Assembly: GCA_900542375.1 (NCBI GenBank)
Contig: UQNI01000012.1
Coordinates: 1 to 32,793, forward strand
Direction: 5' to 3'
Origin: an uncultured Oscillospiraceae bacterium
Lineage (GTDB): Bacteria; Bacillota; Clostridia; Oscillospirales; Acutalibacteraceae
DNA: 32,793 nucleotides
This document shows positions 1 through 7,567 of this stretch, in pieces; within the stretch, counting starts at the first letter, position 1, and each line of letters begins with the position of its first letter. Position numbers and translations under genes: made by a program. The notes under the pieces are model-generated. The model had not been told where the DNA came from and ran no database searches. It was given only the letters and a program-made list of their open reading frames with translations.

Positions 1-76
1 TATGCAATGATTTTACTGTGCATAGCGATTTTTACATTTCATATATTTATCCATTTTAATACTATTTGTATAAAAT

Positions 77-1108
77 TTATCTTTTGTCAGAACTCCAATT
101 TTTCAACTCTTCCTGTACAAATGATAATTTTAACAAATATTCCTTTACCTGCGCTACTGTTAGCTGTACCGTATTGTTAGAGTTAAATTCCTCCAACATA
201 AGCGGCTTTTCTTGTCTTTCTTCCATCTGATAACGAGTATAATTCAGCTTTCTTTTGTCCATAGGAACACGATAAAAATTACCCATATCTACCGCATTGA
301 TACATTCTTCTTTCGTCAATAATGTTTCATACAGCTTTTCACCGTGACGTACACCTATTACTTGTATTTCATTTTTCACGCCAAACAACTCCTGCAATGC
401 CTGAGCCAATATTCCAATGGTGCATGCAGGCGCTTTTTGTACCATAATATCCCCTGATTGTGCATGTACAAAGGTAAACAATACCAAATCAACAGCTTCT
501 TCCAAACTCATCATAAAGCGTGTCATATTGGGATTGGTAACCGTCAATGGTTTACCTGCTTTGATTTGTTCGATAAACAATGGTATCACAGAGCCTCTGG
601 AGCACATAACATTTCCATAACGTGTACCACAAATTAAAGTTCTGTCAGGTGATACGGTTCTTGCTCTGGCAATGAATACTTTTTCCATAAGCGCCTTTGA
701 AGCACCCATTGCATTGACGGGATATGCAGCCTTATCTGTAGAAAGGCAAATTACTTTTTTCACTCCTGAATCAATTGCGGCAGTCAGTACGTTATCTGTT
801 CCCAAAACATTTGTCTTTACGGCTTCAAGAGGAAAAAATTCGCAGTTTGGCACTTGTTTGAGCGCTGCTGCATGGAACACATAGTCAATATCATACATCG
901 CTTGGCGAATACTGTTTAAATCGCGTACATCACCAATATAATATTGTATTTTATCGTTTTGATATACACGGCGCATGTCTACCTGCTTTTTTTCATCTCT
1001 GGAAAAAATACGGATTTCTTCCACCTCTGTATCTAAAAAGCGTTTTAACACTGCATTTCCAAAAGAACCTGTCCCTCCCGTAATTAGCAGTTTCTTTCCC
1101 TTTAACAT
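77..1108 (-). CDS. capE: UDP-N-acetylglucosamine 4,6-dehydratase (CapE/FnlA type)
   Basis: 343 aa, the normal length for CapE/FnlA/WbjB enzymes. These convert UDP-GlcNAc to a 4-keto-6-deoxy sugar in the cytoplasm, the first step toward UDP-L-FucNAc or related sugars for capsule or surface glycans. The sequence has the Rossmann motif TGGTGSFG near residue 10, FHAAALKQVP near 79-88, CLSTDKAAYP near 122, and MGASK near 134-138, where Met replaces the usual SDR Tyr as in CapE. HGEKLYETLL follows near 256, and the C-terminal part also resembles CapE. The ribosome site AAGGAGA lies about 9 nt before the ATG. A separate promoter and an upstream terminator isolate it from the HD gene. The rest of a sugar cluster, if present, lies beyond the left edge. 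A PseB-like enzyme is the alternative, but length and motifs favour CapE. Confidence 0.9.
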   Translation of the reverse strand: MLKGKKLLITGGTGSFGNAVLKRFLDTEVEEIRIFSRDEKKQVDMRRVYQNDKIQYYIGDVRDLNSIRQAMYDIDYVFHAAALKQVPNCEFFPLEAVKTNVLGTDNVLTAAIDSGVKKVICLSTDKAAYPVNAMGASKALMEKVFIARARTVSPDRTLICGTRYGNVMCSRGSVIPLFIEQIKAGKPLTVTNPNMTRFMMSLEEAVDLVLFTFVHAQSGDIMVQKAPACTIGILAQALQELFGVKNEIQVIGVRHGEKLYETLLTKEECINAVDMGNFYRVPMDKRKLNYTRYQMEERQEKPLMLEEFNSNNTVQLTVAQVKEYLLKLSFVQEELKNWSSDKR

Positions 1109-1143
1109 TGAATGGTTCTCCTTTGCCCCAACATGATACTGTC

Positions 1144-1173
1144 ATTATACGCTATTGGTAACTTATTTGTAAA
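1144..1173 (-). promoter_or_regulatory. Promoter of capE
   Basis: On the minus strand TTTACA (1168-1173) and TATAAT (1144-1149) are 18 bp apart, just downstream of the hairpin terminator that ends the HD-domain gene. Transcription would start about 30 nt before the capE ATG. Confidence 0.55.
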
Positions 1174-1176
1174 TAT

Positions 1177-1209
1177 AAAAAATCCGTATCGTTTTGATAC
1201 GGATTTTTT
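1177..1209 (-). terminator. Intrinsic terminator of the HD-domain gene
   Basis: Perfect 14-bp inverted repeat (1177-1190 and 1196-1209) with a GTTTT loop. A-runs and T-runs on both flanks make it potentially bidirectional. It begins one base after the stop codon of the HD gene on the minus strand. Confidence 0.85.
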
Positions 1210-1210
1210 G

Positions 1211-1702
1211 TTATTTTGCAAATTGCGGAATCCATTTGACTTTTTTGACCCGGTTAAAGTTTTCCTTCAGCGAACAATATTTATCCATAGCGCTTACAAG
1301 AAAACTTTCTTTGCAACTCGGCATTTTTGTAATGGTCAAAGGCCACATATGATTTAAAATGATATCTGCTTCTTTTTCATTGATTTCAAAATGTTCAATT
1401 GCATTACTCAAAGCGGTTTCCGGATGAGTAAATGCGTGGGCTCCTTCATGGTCTGTGCCCGTACGCCAGTCATATAAAAAGAAATCATGGAGCAAAGCGC
1501 CTCGAATCAAACTTTTTTGATCCAATTTTAACTTTAATTTTTTGCTGACCCAATAACTGTATTGTGCTACCTGAACACTATGATCCAGCCGATTGGTAGT
1601 ACCATGCTGTTCATATCTGCTCATACTTTGCACCAAATGATGCTCAAGCAATTCATCAGAACAAGCCTTAAAATACGCGCGCTCTTCTTCAGATAATCTC
1701 AT
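1211..1702 (-). CDS. HD-domain metal-dependent phosphohydrolase family protein
   Basis: 163 aa, all of it apparently one HD domain. Likely metal ligands are H41 (LDHSVQVA), the H72-D73 doublet in LLHDFF, and D140 in SAMDKYCS; H93 and H118 may also take part. Such stand-alone HD proteins in Clostridia hydrolyse phosphate esters of unknown substrates, so no substrate is assigned. The ribosome site GGGAGA lies 7 nt before the ATG. The gene starts 13 nt after the stop of the zinc-ribbon membrane protein, so the two probably share a transcript that ends at the hairpin at 1177-1209. Confidence 0.8.
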   Translation of the reverse strand: MRLSEEERAYFKACSDELLEHHLVQSMSRYEQHGTTNRLDHSVQVAQYSYWVSKKLKLKLDQKSLIRGALLHDFFLYDWRTGTDHEGAHAFTHPETALSNAIEHFEINEKEADIILNHMWPLTITKMPSCKESFLVSAMDKYCSLKENFNRVKKVKWIPQFAK

Positions 1703-1715
1703 AAATCAATCTCCC

Positions 1716-2108
1716 TTAAGTTTTCTTGATAAACTCATGTTTGCATTTTGTGCAGGTAATCTGAATTTTGCCGCGTCCTTTTGGAACACGCAAAACAGCT
1801 TTGCATTTAGGACATTTATAATATTTATGGGTTTTATCTTTTACTTTTCTGCTGGTATATTGAGTCCAGTTTTTAAATGGCCAAACAATTTTTAAAAACA
1901 TCAAATTTTCTTTTCTTCTTGCTTCAATATTTCGGGAAAGCATCCTGAAAACACTAAAGCCAAGCGGGATATAGCATAAATATCCCAAATACCAAACAGG
2001 TGTAAAGCGCATGACTATGGATATCACCAACGAAAAAATAATCAGTGCAATGTTGAGCTGGTCTGAACCATATCTCCCGTATAAAAATCTTGCGATTCTA
2101 TCCATCAT
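1716..2108 (-). CDS. Small membrane protein with C-terminal zinc ribbon
   Basis: About 130 aa from the chosen ATG at 2108. The open frame extends to an ATG at 2159, but a TATAAT (2145-2150) lies inside that extension. The only ribosome site, AGAGGT (2121-2126), sits about 12 nt before the ATG at 2108; the ATG at 2120 directly abuts it and is less likely. The N-terminal half has two hydrophobic segments (NIALIIFSLVISIVM and a Trp/Tyr/Leu-rich stretch), then a basic segment. The C-terminus is a Cys4 ribbon, CPKC-x15-18-CTKC, followed by HEFIKK. The layout resembles uncharacterised Firmicute membrane proteins with a cytoplasmic zinc ribbon. It lies 13 nt upstream of the HD-domain gene. Function unknown. 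Confidence 0.75.
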   Translation of the reverse strand: MMDRIARFLYGRYGSDQLNIALIIFSLVISIVMRFTPVWYLGYLCYIPLGFSVFRMLSRNIEARRKENLMFLKIVWPFKNWTQYTSRKVKDKTHKYYKCPKCKAVLRVPKGRGKIQITCTKCKHEFIKKT

Positions 2109-2144
2109 AGTTATTAGCATACCTCTTTTAATCAGTTTACCAGT

Positions 2145-2150
2145 ATTATA
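2145..2150 (-). promoter_or_regulatory. -10 box upstream of the zinc-ribbon gene
   Basis: TATAAT on the minus strand, about 37 nt before the chosen start. No good -35 is visible. It matters mainly because it argues against the longer open frame starting at 2159. Confidence 0.4.
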
Positions 2151-2222
2151 ACAAATCAAAAAACTAAAATCATGAAATTTTTAATAACAGATTAAAAATA
2201 ATTATGAATAGAAAAAGAAGAT

Positions 2223-3074
2223 TTATACCAATTTTAGGGCCTTTAAGAAAGAAGGAATTTCTTGTTCAAAATTCACGCCGAAACGAATGTCTGTTCCTGC
2301 ATTTTTGGTGCGTAAAATGGCAGCTGCTGTAAAATCTACCGCTATTTGTGCAGATTGAGCAAGCGTAAATCCGTTTAACACACCGGACGTCACCGCGCTG
2401 GCAAACACATCACCTGTACCATGATAATAACCTTCAATTCTTTGTGTGAATGCATATGCAATCTTGTCAGTTTTTCTTTCGTAAACAGCAGCGCCAAGTT
2501 TTTCAGGCTCAAACGAAATACCTGTAAGCACCACATCCCCTTGACATAAATCAGATAAACGCTTCAGTAATCCTTCAATGTCAGTTTGTGTATAGGTGCC
2601 ATCTGCCATATAAGGTTCTTCCAACAGCAAGGATGCTTCTGTTAAGTTCGGAATCAGCAAATCTGCCTTTTTGCAAAGTTTTGCCATCTCCTTCGGGAAC
2701 TCTTTTGAAAAAATTGCATATAGTTCTCCATTATCTGCCATAACGGGATCAATTACTACAACAGTTTTTTCTGTTTTCAGTTTATCAATGGTTTGCTCTA
2801 TTAAATGCACTTGCTCAAAGGAACCTAAAAATCCGGTATAAATACCGTCAAAGGTAATGTCCAATGTTTTCCAGTGATCTACAATGGGCATAATGTCTTC
2901 CGTTAAGTCACGGTATGTAAACCCCGTAAATCCTCCTGTATGCGTAGATAACACCGCCGTAGGGATTACACTGGTTTCAATGCCTGCAGCGGAAATAATA
3001 GGCAATGCTACCGTTAATGAGCATTTACCAAACCCTGAAATATCGTGAATCGCCGCAACTCTTTTTAACTCCAT
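2223..3074 (-). CDS. pdxY: Pyridoxamine/pyridoxal kinase (PfkB superfamily)
   Basis: 283 aa. Phosphorylates pyridoxal or pyridoxamine with ATP in the B6 salvage pathway. The N-terminus AIHDISGFGKCSL (8-20) is the signature of PdxK/PdxY-type kinases. VIDPVMADNG (108-117) and NLTEA (143-147) are family motifs. GTGDVFASAV (219-228) is the PfkB anion-hole motif, with D222 as the likely catalytic base. Clostridial genomes usually annotate this form as pyridoxamine kinase. The ribosome site AAGGAGT is 7 nt before the ATG. It has its own promoter (TTGACT-17-TATCAT) and looks monocistronic. The choice between pdxY and pdxK as symbol is not settled by sequence alone. Confidence 0.85.
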   Translation of the reverse strand: MELKRVAAIHDISGFGKCSLTVALPIISAAGIETSVIPTAVLSTHTGGFTGFTYRDLTEDIMPIVDHWKTLDITFDGIYTGFLGSFEQVHLIEQTIDKLKTEKTVVVIDPVMADNGELYAIFSKEFPKEMAKLCKKADLLIPNLTEASLLLEEPYMADGTYTQTDIEGLLKRLSDLCQGDVVLTGISFEPEKLGAAVYERKTDKIAYAFTQRIEGYYHGTGDVFASAVTSGVLNGFTLAQSAQIAVDFTAAAILRTKNAGTDIRFGVNFEQEIPSFLKALKLV

Positions 3075-3112
3075 AGTTGATACTCCTTATATGATTCATA
3101 TTTGTGAGGTCA

Positions 3113-3141
3113 ATGATAAAATATTTTTCTGCAAAAGTCAA
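3113..3141 (-). promoter_or_regulatory. Promoter of the pyridoxamine kinase gene
   Basis: Minus strand TTGACT (3136-3141), 17-bp spacer, TATCAT (3113-3118), about 40 nt upstream of the start codon. Confidence 0.6.
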
Positions 3142-3181
3142 GAAAGCCCTTGTCTATGCCAATCTCTCTCATTTATGGTTC

Positions 3182-3210
3182 AACTTACAAAACTGTAAGT
3201 TTAATGTAAG
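3182..3210 (+). promoter_or_regulatory. Three-half-site operator-like repeat
   Basis: A perfect 8-4-8 dyad AACTTACA-aaac-TGTAAGTT (3182-3201) is followed by a third TGTAAG (3205-3210). The two direct TGTAAG copies are 11 bp apart, one helical turn. It lies 60-90 nt upstream of the two tiny membrane genes and about 40 nt upstream of the kinase -35 on the other strand. The TACA...TGTA core resembles CopY/BlaI or TetR-like half-sites, but the spacer differs from the CopY consensus. The bound regulator is unknown. Confidence 0.45.
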
Positions 3211-3271
3211 ATGAATCGATTTCTGTTAGCAGCATAATGTAATACAATATAGGCAAAGGGAGGGATACAAC

Positions 3272-3376
3272 ATGAAAAAAACCTTAATCTATTTTAGCTT
3301 TGCCAGTTTCATTCTGGTTATTAGCAGTATTTTACTATGCACTGATTTTAACAGATTAAAAAGGAAATTAAAAAGA
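3272..3376 (+). CDS. 35-aa small membrane protein
   Basis: A 35-codon frame from an ATG preceded by a strong ribosome site (GGGAGGG, 7 nt spacing). It starts MKKTLIYFSFASFILVISS and ends in a basic tail (RLKRKLKR), which suggests one membrane helix with the charged C-terminus inside the cell. The stop codon overlaps the start of the next small gene as ATGA, so the two are translationally coupled. No homologue recognised. A possible -10 TACAAT lies at 3243-3248. The strong ribosome site and the coupling are the main reasons to call it real. Confidence 0.6.
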
Positions 3377-3552
3377 TGAAAAAACCGGCTGTCTTTTTAT
3401 GTATTTTAATCGCATTAGTCGTAGTAACCAGTATTACAGTTTACCTTAGCTTTTATTATGCTGCAAAACACAGAGAGGAAACGATTGGCTCTCATATTTC
3501 TCAAAACCATATTGTAACAAATGAAACTATTTATTTTTCGCTGTATCAATAA
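3376..3552 (+). CDS. 58-aa small membrane protein, coupled to the upstream gene
   Basis: 58 aa. MKKPAVFLCILIALVVVTS opens a single hydrophobic segment of about 25 residues (5-29). A polar, probably extracellular tail of about 28 residues follows (KHREETIGSH...). Its ATG overlaps the TGA of the 35-aa gene, and AAGGA about 9 nt upstream serves as ribosome site. No cysteine suggests a lipobox, and no family is recognised. It could be a small signalling or transporter-accessory peptide; this is a guess from shape only. Confidence 0.55.
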   Translation: MKKPAVFLCILIALVVVTSITVYLSFYYAAKHREETIGSHISQNHIVTNETIYFSLYQ

Positions 3553-3694
3553 ACATTTTTCTTTTCATAATTTTTAACAAAAATTCATTTTATTTTATAC
3601 CTATACTTTCCTTTATATAAAGAAAACTCCTTCAAATGAAGAATGAGATTTTTTATGACTTTTCCTTATGCAGATTCCCTCCCTTATTCTATAA

Positions 3695-3729
3695 AAACAG
3701 CAGGGCTTCTTTTTGAAGCCCTGCTGTTT
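3695..3729 (-). terminator. Terminator of the copA-csoR operon
   Basis: Perfect 15-bp stem (3695-3709 with 3715-3729) and a five-base loop. On the minus strand it is followed by TTTTTAT. The first bases of the stem overlap the csoR stop codon. Confidence 0.9.
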
Positions 3730-3991
3730 ATTTTGCCATTTTATCCAACAAATCCATAATCTCAGTAATTTTTTCTTCTTCGTTCCCTTTCTCAAATGCA
3801 TCGCGTACACAACTGCCTAAATGCGCCTGTACCACTTCTCTGTTTGCTTTTTTTAAAATTGCTTGAGTGGCCAACAATTGATTGGAGATATCCATGCAAT
3901 AACGGTCATCTTCTACCATCTTTAATAAACCGTCCAATTGTCCTCTTGCTGTTTTTAGCAAAAGAGCTACCTTTTCTTTATCAGCTTTCAT
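3728..3991 (-). CDS. csoR: Copper-sensing repressor CsoR
   Basis: 87 aa, one DUF156 four-helix domain, the usual length. The Cu(I) ligand set C-H-C is visible as C32 (RYCMDIS), H57 and C61 (AHLGSC), matching the x-C-H-C pattern of CsoR. Apo-CsoR represses the copper efflux promoter and Cu(I) releases it. The gene starts 35 nt after the copA stop with ribosome site AGGTAGG, so it is the last gene of the copper operon. The operon promoter carries a G/C-tract dyad of the CsoR-operator type, so autoregulation is likely. Formaldehyde (FrmR) or nickel (RcnR) relatives are less likely given the neighbour. Confidence 0.92.
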   Translation of the reverse strand: MKADKEKVALLLKTARGQLDGLLKMVEDDRYCMDISNQLLATQAILKKANREVVQAHLGSCVRDAFEKGNEEEKITEIMDLLDKMAK

Positions 3992-4026
3992 TTTTCTTAC
4001 CTACCTTATATGAATAACGATTATGT

Positions 4027-4233
4027 TTATTCCACAGAAACGGCCTCAAATCCAGCCTCATTCACTGCATCCATCATCGCTTTTTCATCAATTGGTCCGC
4101 TTACTTCCATTACTGCACATTTCTTATCTAAATCTACAGTTGCATGTACACCGTCAAATCCATTTAAAATTTTTTCTACGGTTGCTTTACAATGTCCGCA
4201 GCTCATGCCATTGATATTCATAATTTTTGTCAT
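4027..4233 (-). CDS. copZ: Nested in-frame CopZ-like copper chaperone (putative)
   Basis: In-frame ATG at 4233 inside copA would give a 68-aa protein. It is essentially a complete HMA domain: MTKIMNINGMSCGHCKATVE at the start, both cluster cysteines, and the typical end. This is close to the size of free CopZ (about 68-70 aa). Directly upstream on the coding strand is AAGGAGAG, about 9-11 nt from the ATG, a near-consensus ribosome site inside the linker codons. Seen: the site, the ATG and the intact domain. Inferred: that ribosomes use it. The alternative is a simple domain fusion with a relic site from an ancestral separate copZ. Confidence 0.45.
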   Translation of the reverse strand: MTKIMNINGMSCGHCKATVEKILNGFDGVHATVDLDKKCAVMEVSGPIDEKAMMDAVNEAGFEAVSVE

Positions 4234-6636
4234 AACTTGTTTCTCTCCTTCATCTTTTTTCTGATTATTTTCTATTTGTGAAACAGCCGGAGAAGCCGAC
4301 CGTTCTGCCACCGTTTGAATAGGACATGTTTCTGTATTGTCTTGCAAATTTTCTGATGCACTCGTCATATGGCGTGGTTTAAAGAATTTCAATCTCAATG
4401 CATTTAATACAACGCATACGGAACTCAAGCTCATTGCCGCAGCCCCAAACATAGGATTCAATTTCCAGCCAAGCAAAGAGAAAAACACACCCGCAGCCAA
4501 CGGAATTCCAATGCTGTTATAAAAAAAGGCCCAAAATAAATTCTCTTTGATATTACGAATGGTTGCTTTACTTAAACGGATTGCTGTTACCACATCCAAT
4601 AAGCTGTTTTTCATCAACACAATGTCAGCCGATTCAATCGCAATATCCGTACCTGCGCCGATTGCAATACCAACGTCTGCTCTTGCAAGTGCCGGAGCGT
4701 CATTGATACCGTCTCCAACCATAGCAACTTTGTGACCGCCTTCCTGCAATGCGCGTATTTCTCGTTCCTTATCTTGAGGCAACACCTCTGCCACCACTCG
4801 GTCAATTCCTAGCTGTTTTTGAATGGCTTGCGCAGTTTTCTTATGGTCGCCTGTTAACATGACAACATCAATGTGCATATCTTTCAGTTGTGAAATTGCC
4901 TCTGCGCTGGTCGGCTTTACTACGTCTGCTACAGCAATTACCCCTAAGATATGATTGCTGTCTGCAAAATAAAGCGGCGTCTTCCCTTGATCGGCAAATG
5001 TGTTGCTGAGTTCCTCAAAACTTCCCACATTTACATATTGGCTGATAAATGAAATATTACCTGCATAATACTCAGTTCCATTCATAGAAGCAGTAATTCC
5101 TTGCCCTGACACTGCCTTAAAATGCTCTGTTGGAAGAAAACCCACTTTTTTCTCTTGTGCATACGCTACGATTGCATCCGCCAATGGATGTTCGGACGGT
5201 TTTTCCATGGAAGCCGCCACAGACAATAATTCTTGTTCGGATATATACTCAGAAGGTACAACATCCGTTACCTTCGGTTTTCCTTCTGTAATGGTACCCG
5301 TCTTATCCAATACAACCGTTTTCACACTATGAGCCACTTCCAAAGCTTCTGCCGATTTAATTAAAATACCATACTCCGCACCTTTTCCTGTTCCTACCAT
5401 GATAGCTACAGGTGTGGCCAAACCAAGTGCACACGGACAAGAGATAACCAATACAGCAATGCCAATAGAAAGTGCAAACTCAAACGGATACCCCAAAATC
5501 AGCCATACAATGGTAGCAATTACGGCAATGGTAATGACCACAGGAACAAAAATACCGCTGATTTTATCTGCTAATTTAGCAATGGGAGCTTTTGAAGCAT
5601 TTGCATCTTCGACCAATTGGATAATTTGAGCCAACGTGGTATCATCTCCAACCTTTTGGGCCTCCATATGGAAAGAGCCCATTTTATTAACAGATGCGGC
5701 AATGACTTTATCTCCAACATTTTTTTCCACAGGGATACTTTCACCTGTTAACGCAGATTGGTCAACAGAAGAACTGCCTTCTATAATAACACCGTCAACG
5801 GGAATACTTTGTCCGGGTTTAATCACAATACGATCCCCTACCACAACTTCTTCCACAGGAATCTCTTGCTCTTCTCCGTTACGAATGACCGTTGCTGTTT
5901 TTGGCGCCAGATGCAATAGCTTTGTAATTGCCTCTGAGGTTTTGCCTTTAGATTTTGTTTCTAAAAATTTACCAAGCGTAATTAAAGCCAATATCATTGC
6001 GGAAGACTCAAAATACAAATCCATAGTATAGTGATGAACCGTTTCCATATCTTGATAGCCTAACCCGATTCCTATTTGATAAATTGCGAATACACCGTAA
6101 ATCAAAGCGGCAGAAGAACCAATTGCAATTAAGGAATCCATATTTGGATGAAGCTTTACTAAATTTTTAAAACCCGCCTGAAAATATTTGCGGTTTACAT
6201 AAACAACAGGCAATGTTAATAAAAATTGAGTCAAAGCGAATGACAATACATTTTCATTACCTGTCAAAAAGTTGGGTAATGGAGCACCAAACATATGCCC
6301 CATAGAAATATACATCAGCGGTATTAAAAATACAAAAGATAAAATCAATCTGAATTTCATATTTTTAATATCTTGTTCCACAGGTGAAATGTTCGGTGTG
6401 GCAGATGCTTTTTTCTGATTATTTTTTTGCTCTAAAGCAGCTTGATATCCAGCCTTTACCACTGTATCTATAATTGTTTGGTTATTTACTTTGTCTTCAT
6501 CATAAGAAACAACCATAGAATTGGACAAAAGATTCACAGTGACCTCTTTTACGCCCTCCAACTTTTTTACATTTCGTTCTACTGTAGCAGAGCATGCAGA
6601 GCAAGTCATACCTGTTACTTGAAATTTTTGCTTCAT
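4027..6636 (-). CDS. copA: Cu(I)-exporting P1B-type ATPase with N- and C-terminal HMA domains
   Basis: 869 aa, longer than the usual one- or two-HMA CopA because a second metal-binding domain is fused at the far C-terminus. An N-terminal HMA domain has MTCSAC (C12, C15). Membrane helices begin at about 95. Actuator TGES is at 297-300, the intramembrane CPC at 400-402, DKTGT at 444-448 (D444 phosphorylated), SEHPLA at 481-486, GDGIND at 641-646, and the YN and MSLSS helix motifs at 706 and 735. After a polar linker (about 756-801) comes a complete CopZ-like domain with MSCGHC (C813, C816). A good ribosome site precedes an in-frame ATG at residue 802, so the last 68 residues may also be made as a free chaperone. 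The enzyme pumps Cu(I) out of the cytoplasm. The start uses AGAGGTG upstream. Confidence 0.95.
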   Translation of the reverse strand: MKQKFQVTGMTCSACSATVERNVKKLEGVKEVTVNLLSNSMVVSYDEDKVNNQTIIDTVVKAGYQAALEQKNNQKKASATPNISPVEQDIKNMKFRLILSFVFLIPLMYISMGHMFGAPLPNFLTGNENVLSFALTQFLLTLPVVYVNRKYFQAGFKNLVKLHPNMDSLIAIGSSAALIYGVFAIYQIGIGLGYQDMETVHHYTMDLYFESSAMILALITLGKFLETKSKGKTSEAITKLLHLAPKTATVIRNGEEQEIPVEEVVVGDRIVIKPGQSIPVDGVIIEGSSSVDQSALTGESIPVEKNVGDKVIAASVNKMGSFHMEAQKVGDDTTLAQIIQLVEDANASKAPIAKLADKISGIFVPVVITIAVIATIVWLILGYPFEFALSIGIAVLVISCPCALGLATPVAIMVGTGKGAEYGILIKSAEALEVAHSVKTVVLDKTGTITEGKPKVTDVVPSEYISEQELLSVAASMEKPSEHPLADAIVAYAQEKKVGFLPTEHFKAVSGQGITASMNGTEYYAGNISFISQYVNVGSFEELSNTFADQGKTPLYFADSNHILGVIAVADVVKPTSAEAISQLKDMHIDVVMLTGDHKKTAQAIQKQLGIDRVVAEVLPQDKEREIRALQEGGHKVAMVGDGINDAPALARADVGIAIGAGTDIAIESADIVLMKNSLLDVVTAIRLSKATIRNIKENLFWAFFYNSIGIPLAAGVFFSLLGWKLNPMFGAAAMSLSSVCVVLNALRLKFFKPRHMTSASENLQDNTETCPIQTVAERSASPAVSQIENNQKKDEGEKQVMTKIMNINGMSCGHCKATVEKILNGFDGVHATVDLDKKCAVMEVSGPIDEKAMMDAVNEAGFEAVSVE

Positions 6637-6658
6637 ATATTTTCACCTCTTATCACCC

Positions 6659-6674
6659 CACCCCTCAGGGGGTG
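6659..6674 (-). promoter_or_regulatory. CsoR-type operator in the copA promoter
   Basis: Dyad CACCCC-TCAG-GGGGTG, 16 bp, just downstream of the -10 box and so over or just past the likely transcription start. G/C tracts in a dyad are the hallmark of CsoR sites, and csoR is the last gene of this operon. Confidence 0.75.
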
Positions 6675-6682
6675 TTGTTCAT

Positions 6683-6711
6683 ACTATACCACCATTTTAT
6701 TTTTGTGTCAA
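6683..6711 (-). promoter_or_regulatory. Promoter of copA-csoR
   Basis: Minus strand perfect TTGACA (6706-6711), 17-bp spacer, TATAGT (6683-6688). A consensus promoter of this strength needs repression, which fits the adjacent CsoR-type dyad. Confidence 0.85.
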
Positions 6712-7142
6712 TTACTAATATAACCCATATGAAAAAAAACATGTGGAATTCCGTAATTTACTGCATGCAAACCAACCCATGTTTTCAAATTTGTACTGGG
6801 AATATTACTTAAAAACAGCGCTCCTAAAATCAATAGGCAACACCCTAAATATCGTCTCTCAAAAATATCTTAATGCCAATATAGGTTTCTTTGAAAAACA
6901 CAGTAAACATTTGACCAACTGTAGTCAAACAAAAATCATTCAATGTAAAACGAATATGTTTCATCTATCACGAAACCTAAATTGTTTTTTATACTTATAA
7001 AATATTCACTTTCATATCTATCAAAATCATGTGAAATTGATTGTATTATCACCTGTTAATGTATGCTGCTGTACCTTATCGAAATGGAAGAAAACAAATG
7101 AAAAGATAATATAGTTTCCTCGTATTCTATCTTGGCAATACA

Positions 7143-7189
7143 TCAATAACCAAATCTTATCTACTTTATAGATAAGATTTGGTTATTGA
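7143..7189. repeat. Perfect 21-bp inverted repeat (hairpin)
   Basis: Arms 7143-7163 and 7169-7189 are perfect complements around a CTTTA loop. The stem starts TCAATAACC and has no U-tract on either strand, so it is not a normal terminator. Confidence 0.8.
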
Positions 7190-7297
7190 GCTTTACTCTT
7201 TGATATATCATTGCTAGACAGTTGGTCTTACGATTGTCTCTAGCGCAACTACGCCGGATTTAATAGCATTACATAATTTATTTTTCGTATTTCATCT

Positions 7298-7495
7298 TTA
7301 CGTTTTTATTACCGGTTGAATATTTTTATCTGTTTCATTTTCCAAAGTTATTTCGATTTTAAAAGTTCTACCTTTGATTTCAGACGTATCTGGTAAAATT
7401 TCTTCTGCTCTGTTATTTTATTGATGTAATTTTTTCCTTTGTACTATCACTTTGATAGTTTGCAGCAATTTCTATGATTCATTTAGAACAATCTT
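7298..7495 (-). pseudogene. Possible frameshifted remnant of a DUF4352-like extracellular domain
   Basis: On the minus strand 7298-7417 is open and reads EILPDTSEIKGRTFKIEITL then ENETDKNIQPV to a stop. That is the beta-strand 'GxxFxIEITLENxTDKxI' pattern of small extracellular Ig-like or DUF4352-like domains. Just upstream in another frame is IIEIAANYQSDSTKEKITSIK, which looks like protein too, as if a frameshift separates them. No start codon or ribosome site. The family guess rests on a short pattern and may be wrong. Confidence 0.25.
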
Positions 7496-7500
7496 TTTCC

Positions 7501-7550
7501 TTTTACATAAAGAACGCCTATTCAAATGAATAGGCGTTCTTTATGTAAAA
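7501..7550 (-). terminator. Long hairpin terminator after the alcohol dehydrogenase gene
   Basis: Perfect inverted repeat over 50 bases (7501-7524 with 7527-7550) around a two-base centre. The core AGAACGCCTATTC stem is followed by TTCTTTATG within the outer stem. It starts 17 nt after the stop of the minus-strand dehydrogenase gene. Its symmetry would let it act in both directions. Confidence 0.7.
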
Positions 7551-7567
7551 CTGATTCTTTTTTATGT

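Larger units (their letters stand above)
6724..7500. other. Gene-poor AT-rich island
   Basis: About 780 bases without a convincing gene. Open frames here lack ribosome sites and have atypical composition. It holds a long perfect hairpin (7143-7189), an imperfect dyad around 7214-7246 (GCTAGACA ... TCTCTAGC), and a possible frameshifted gene remnant on the minus strand (7298-7495). It reads as decayed DNA between two transcription units rather than a control region. Confidence 0.5.

Noticed and set aside
6743..7000. 85-codon open frame on the plus strand
   Set aside because: No ribosome site or promoter, no domain pattern, and it lies in the degraded AT-rich island.
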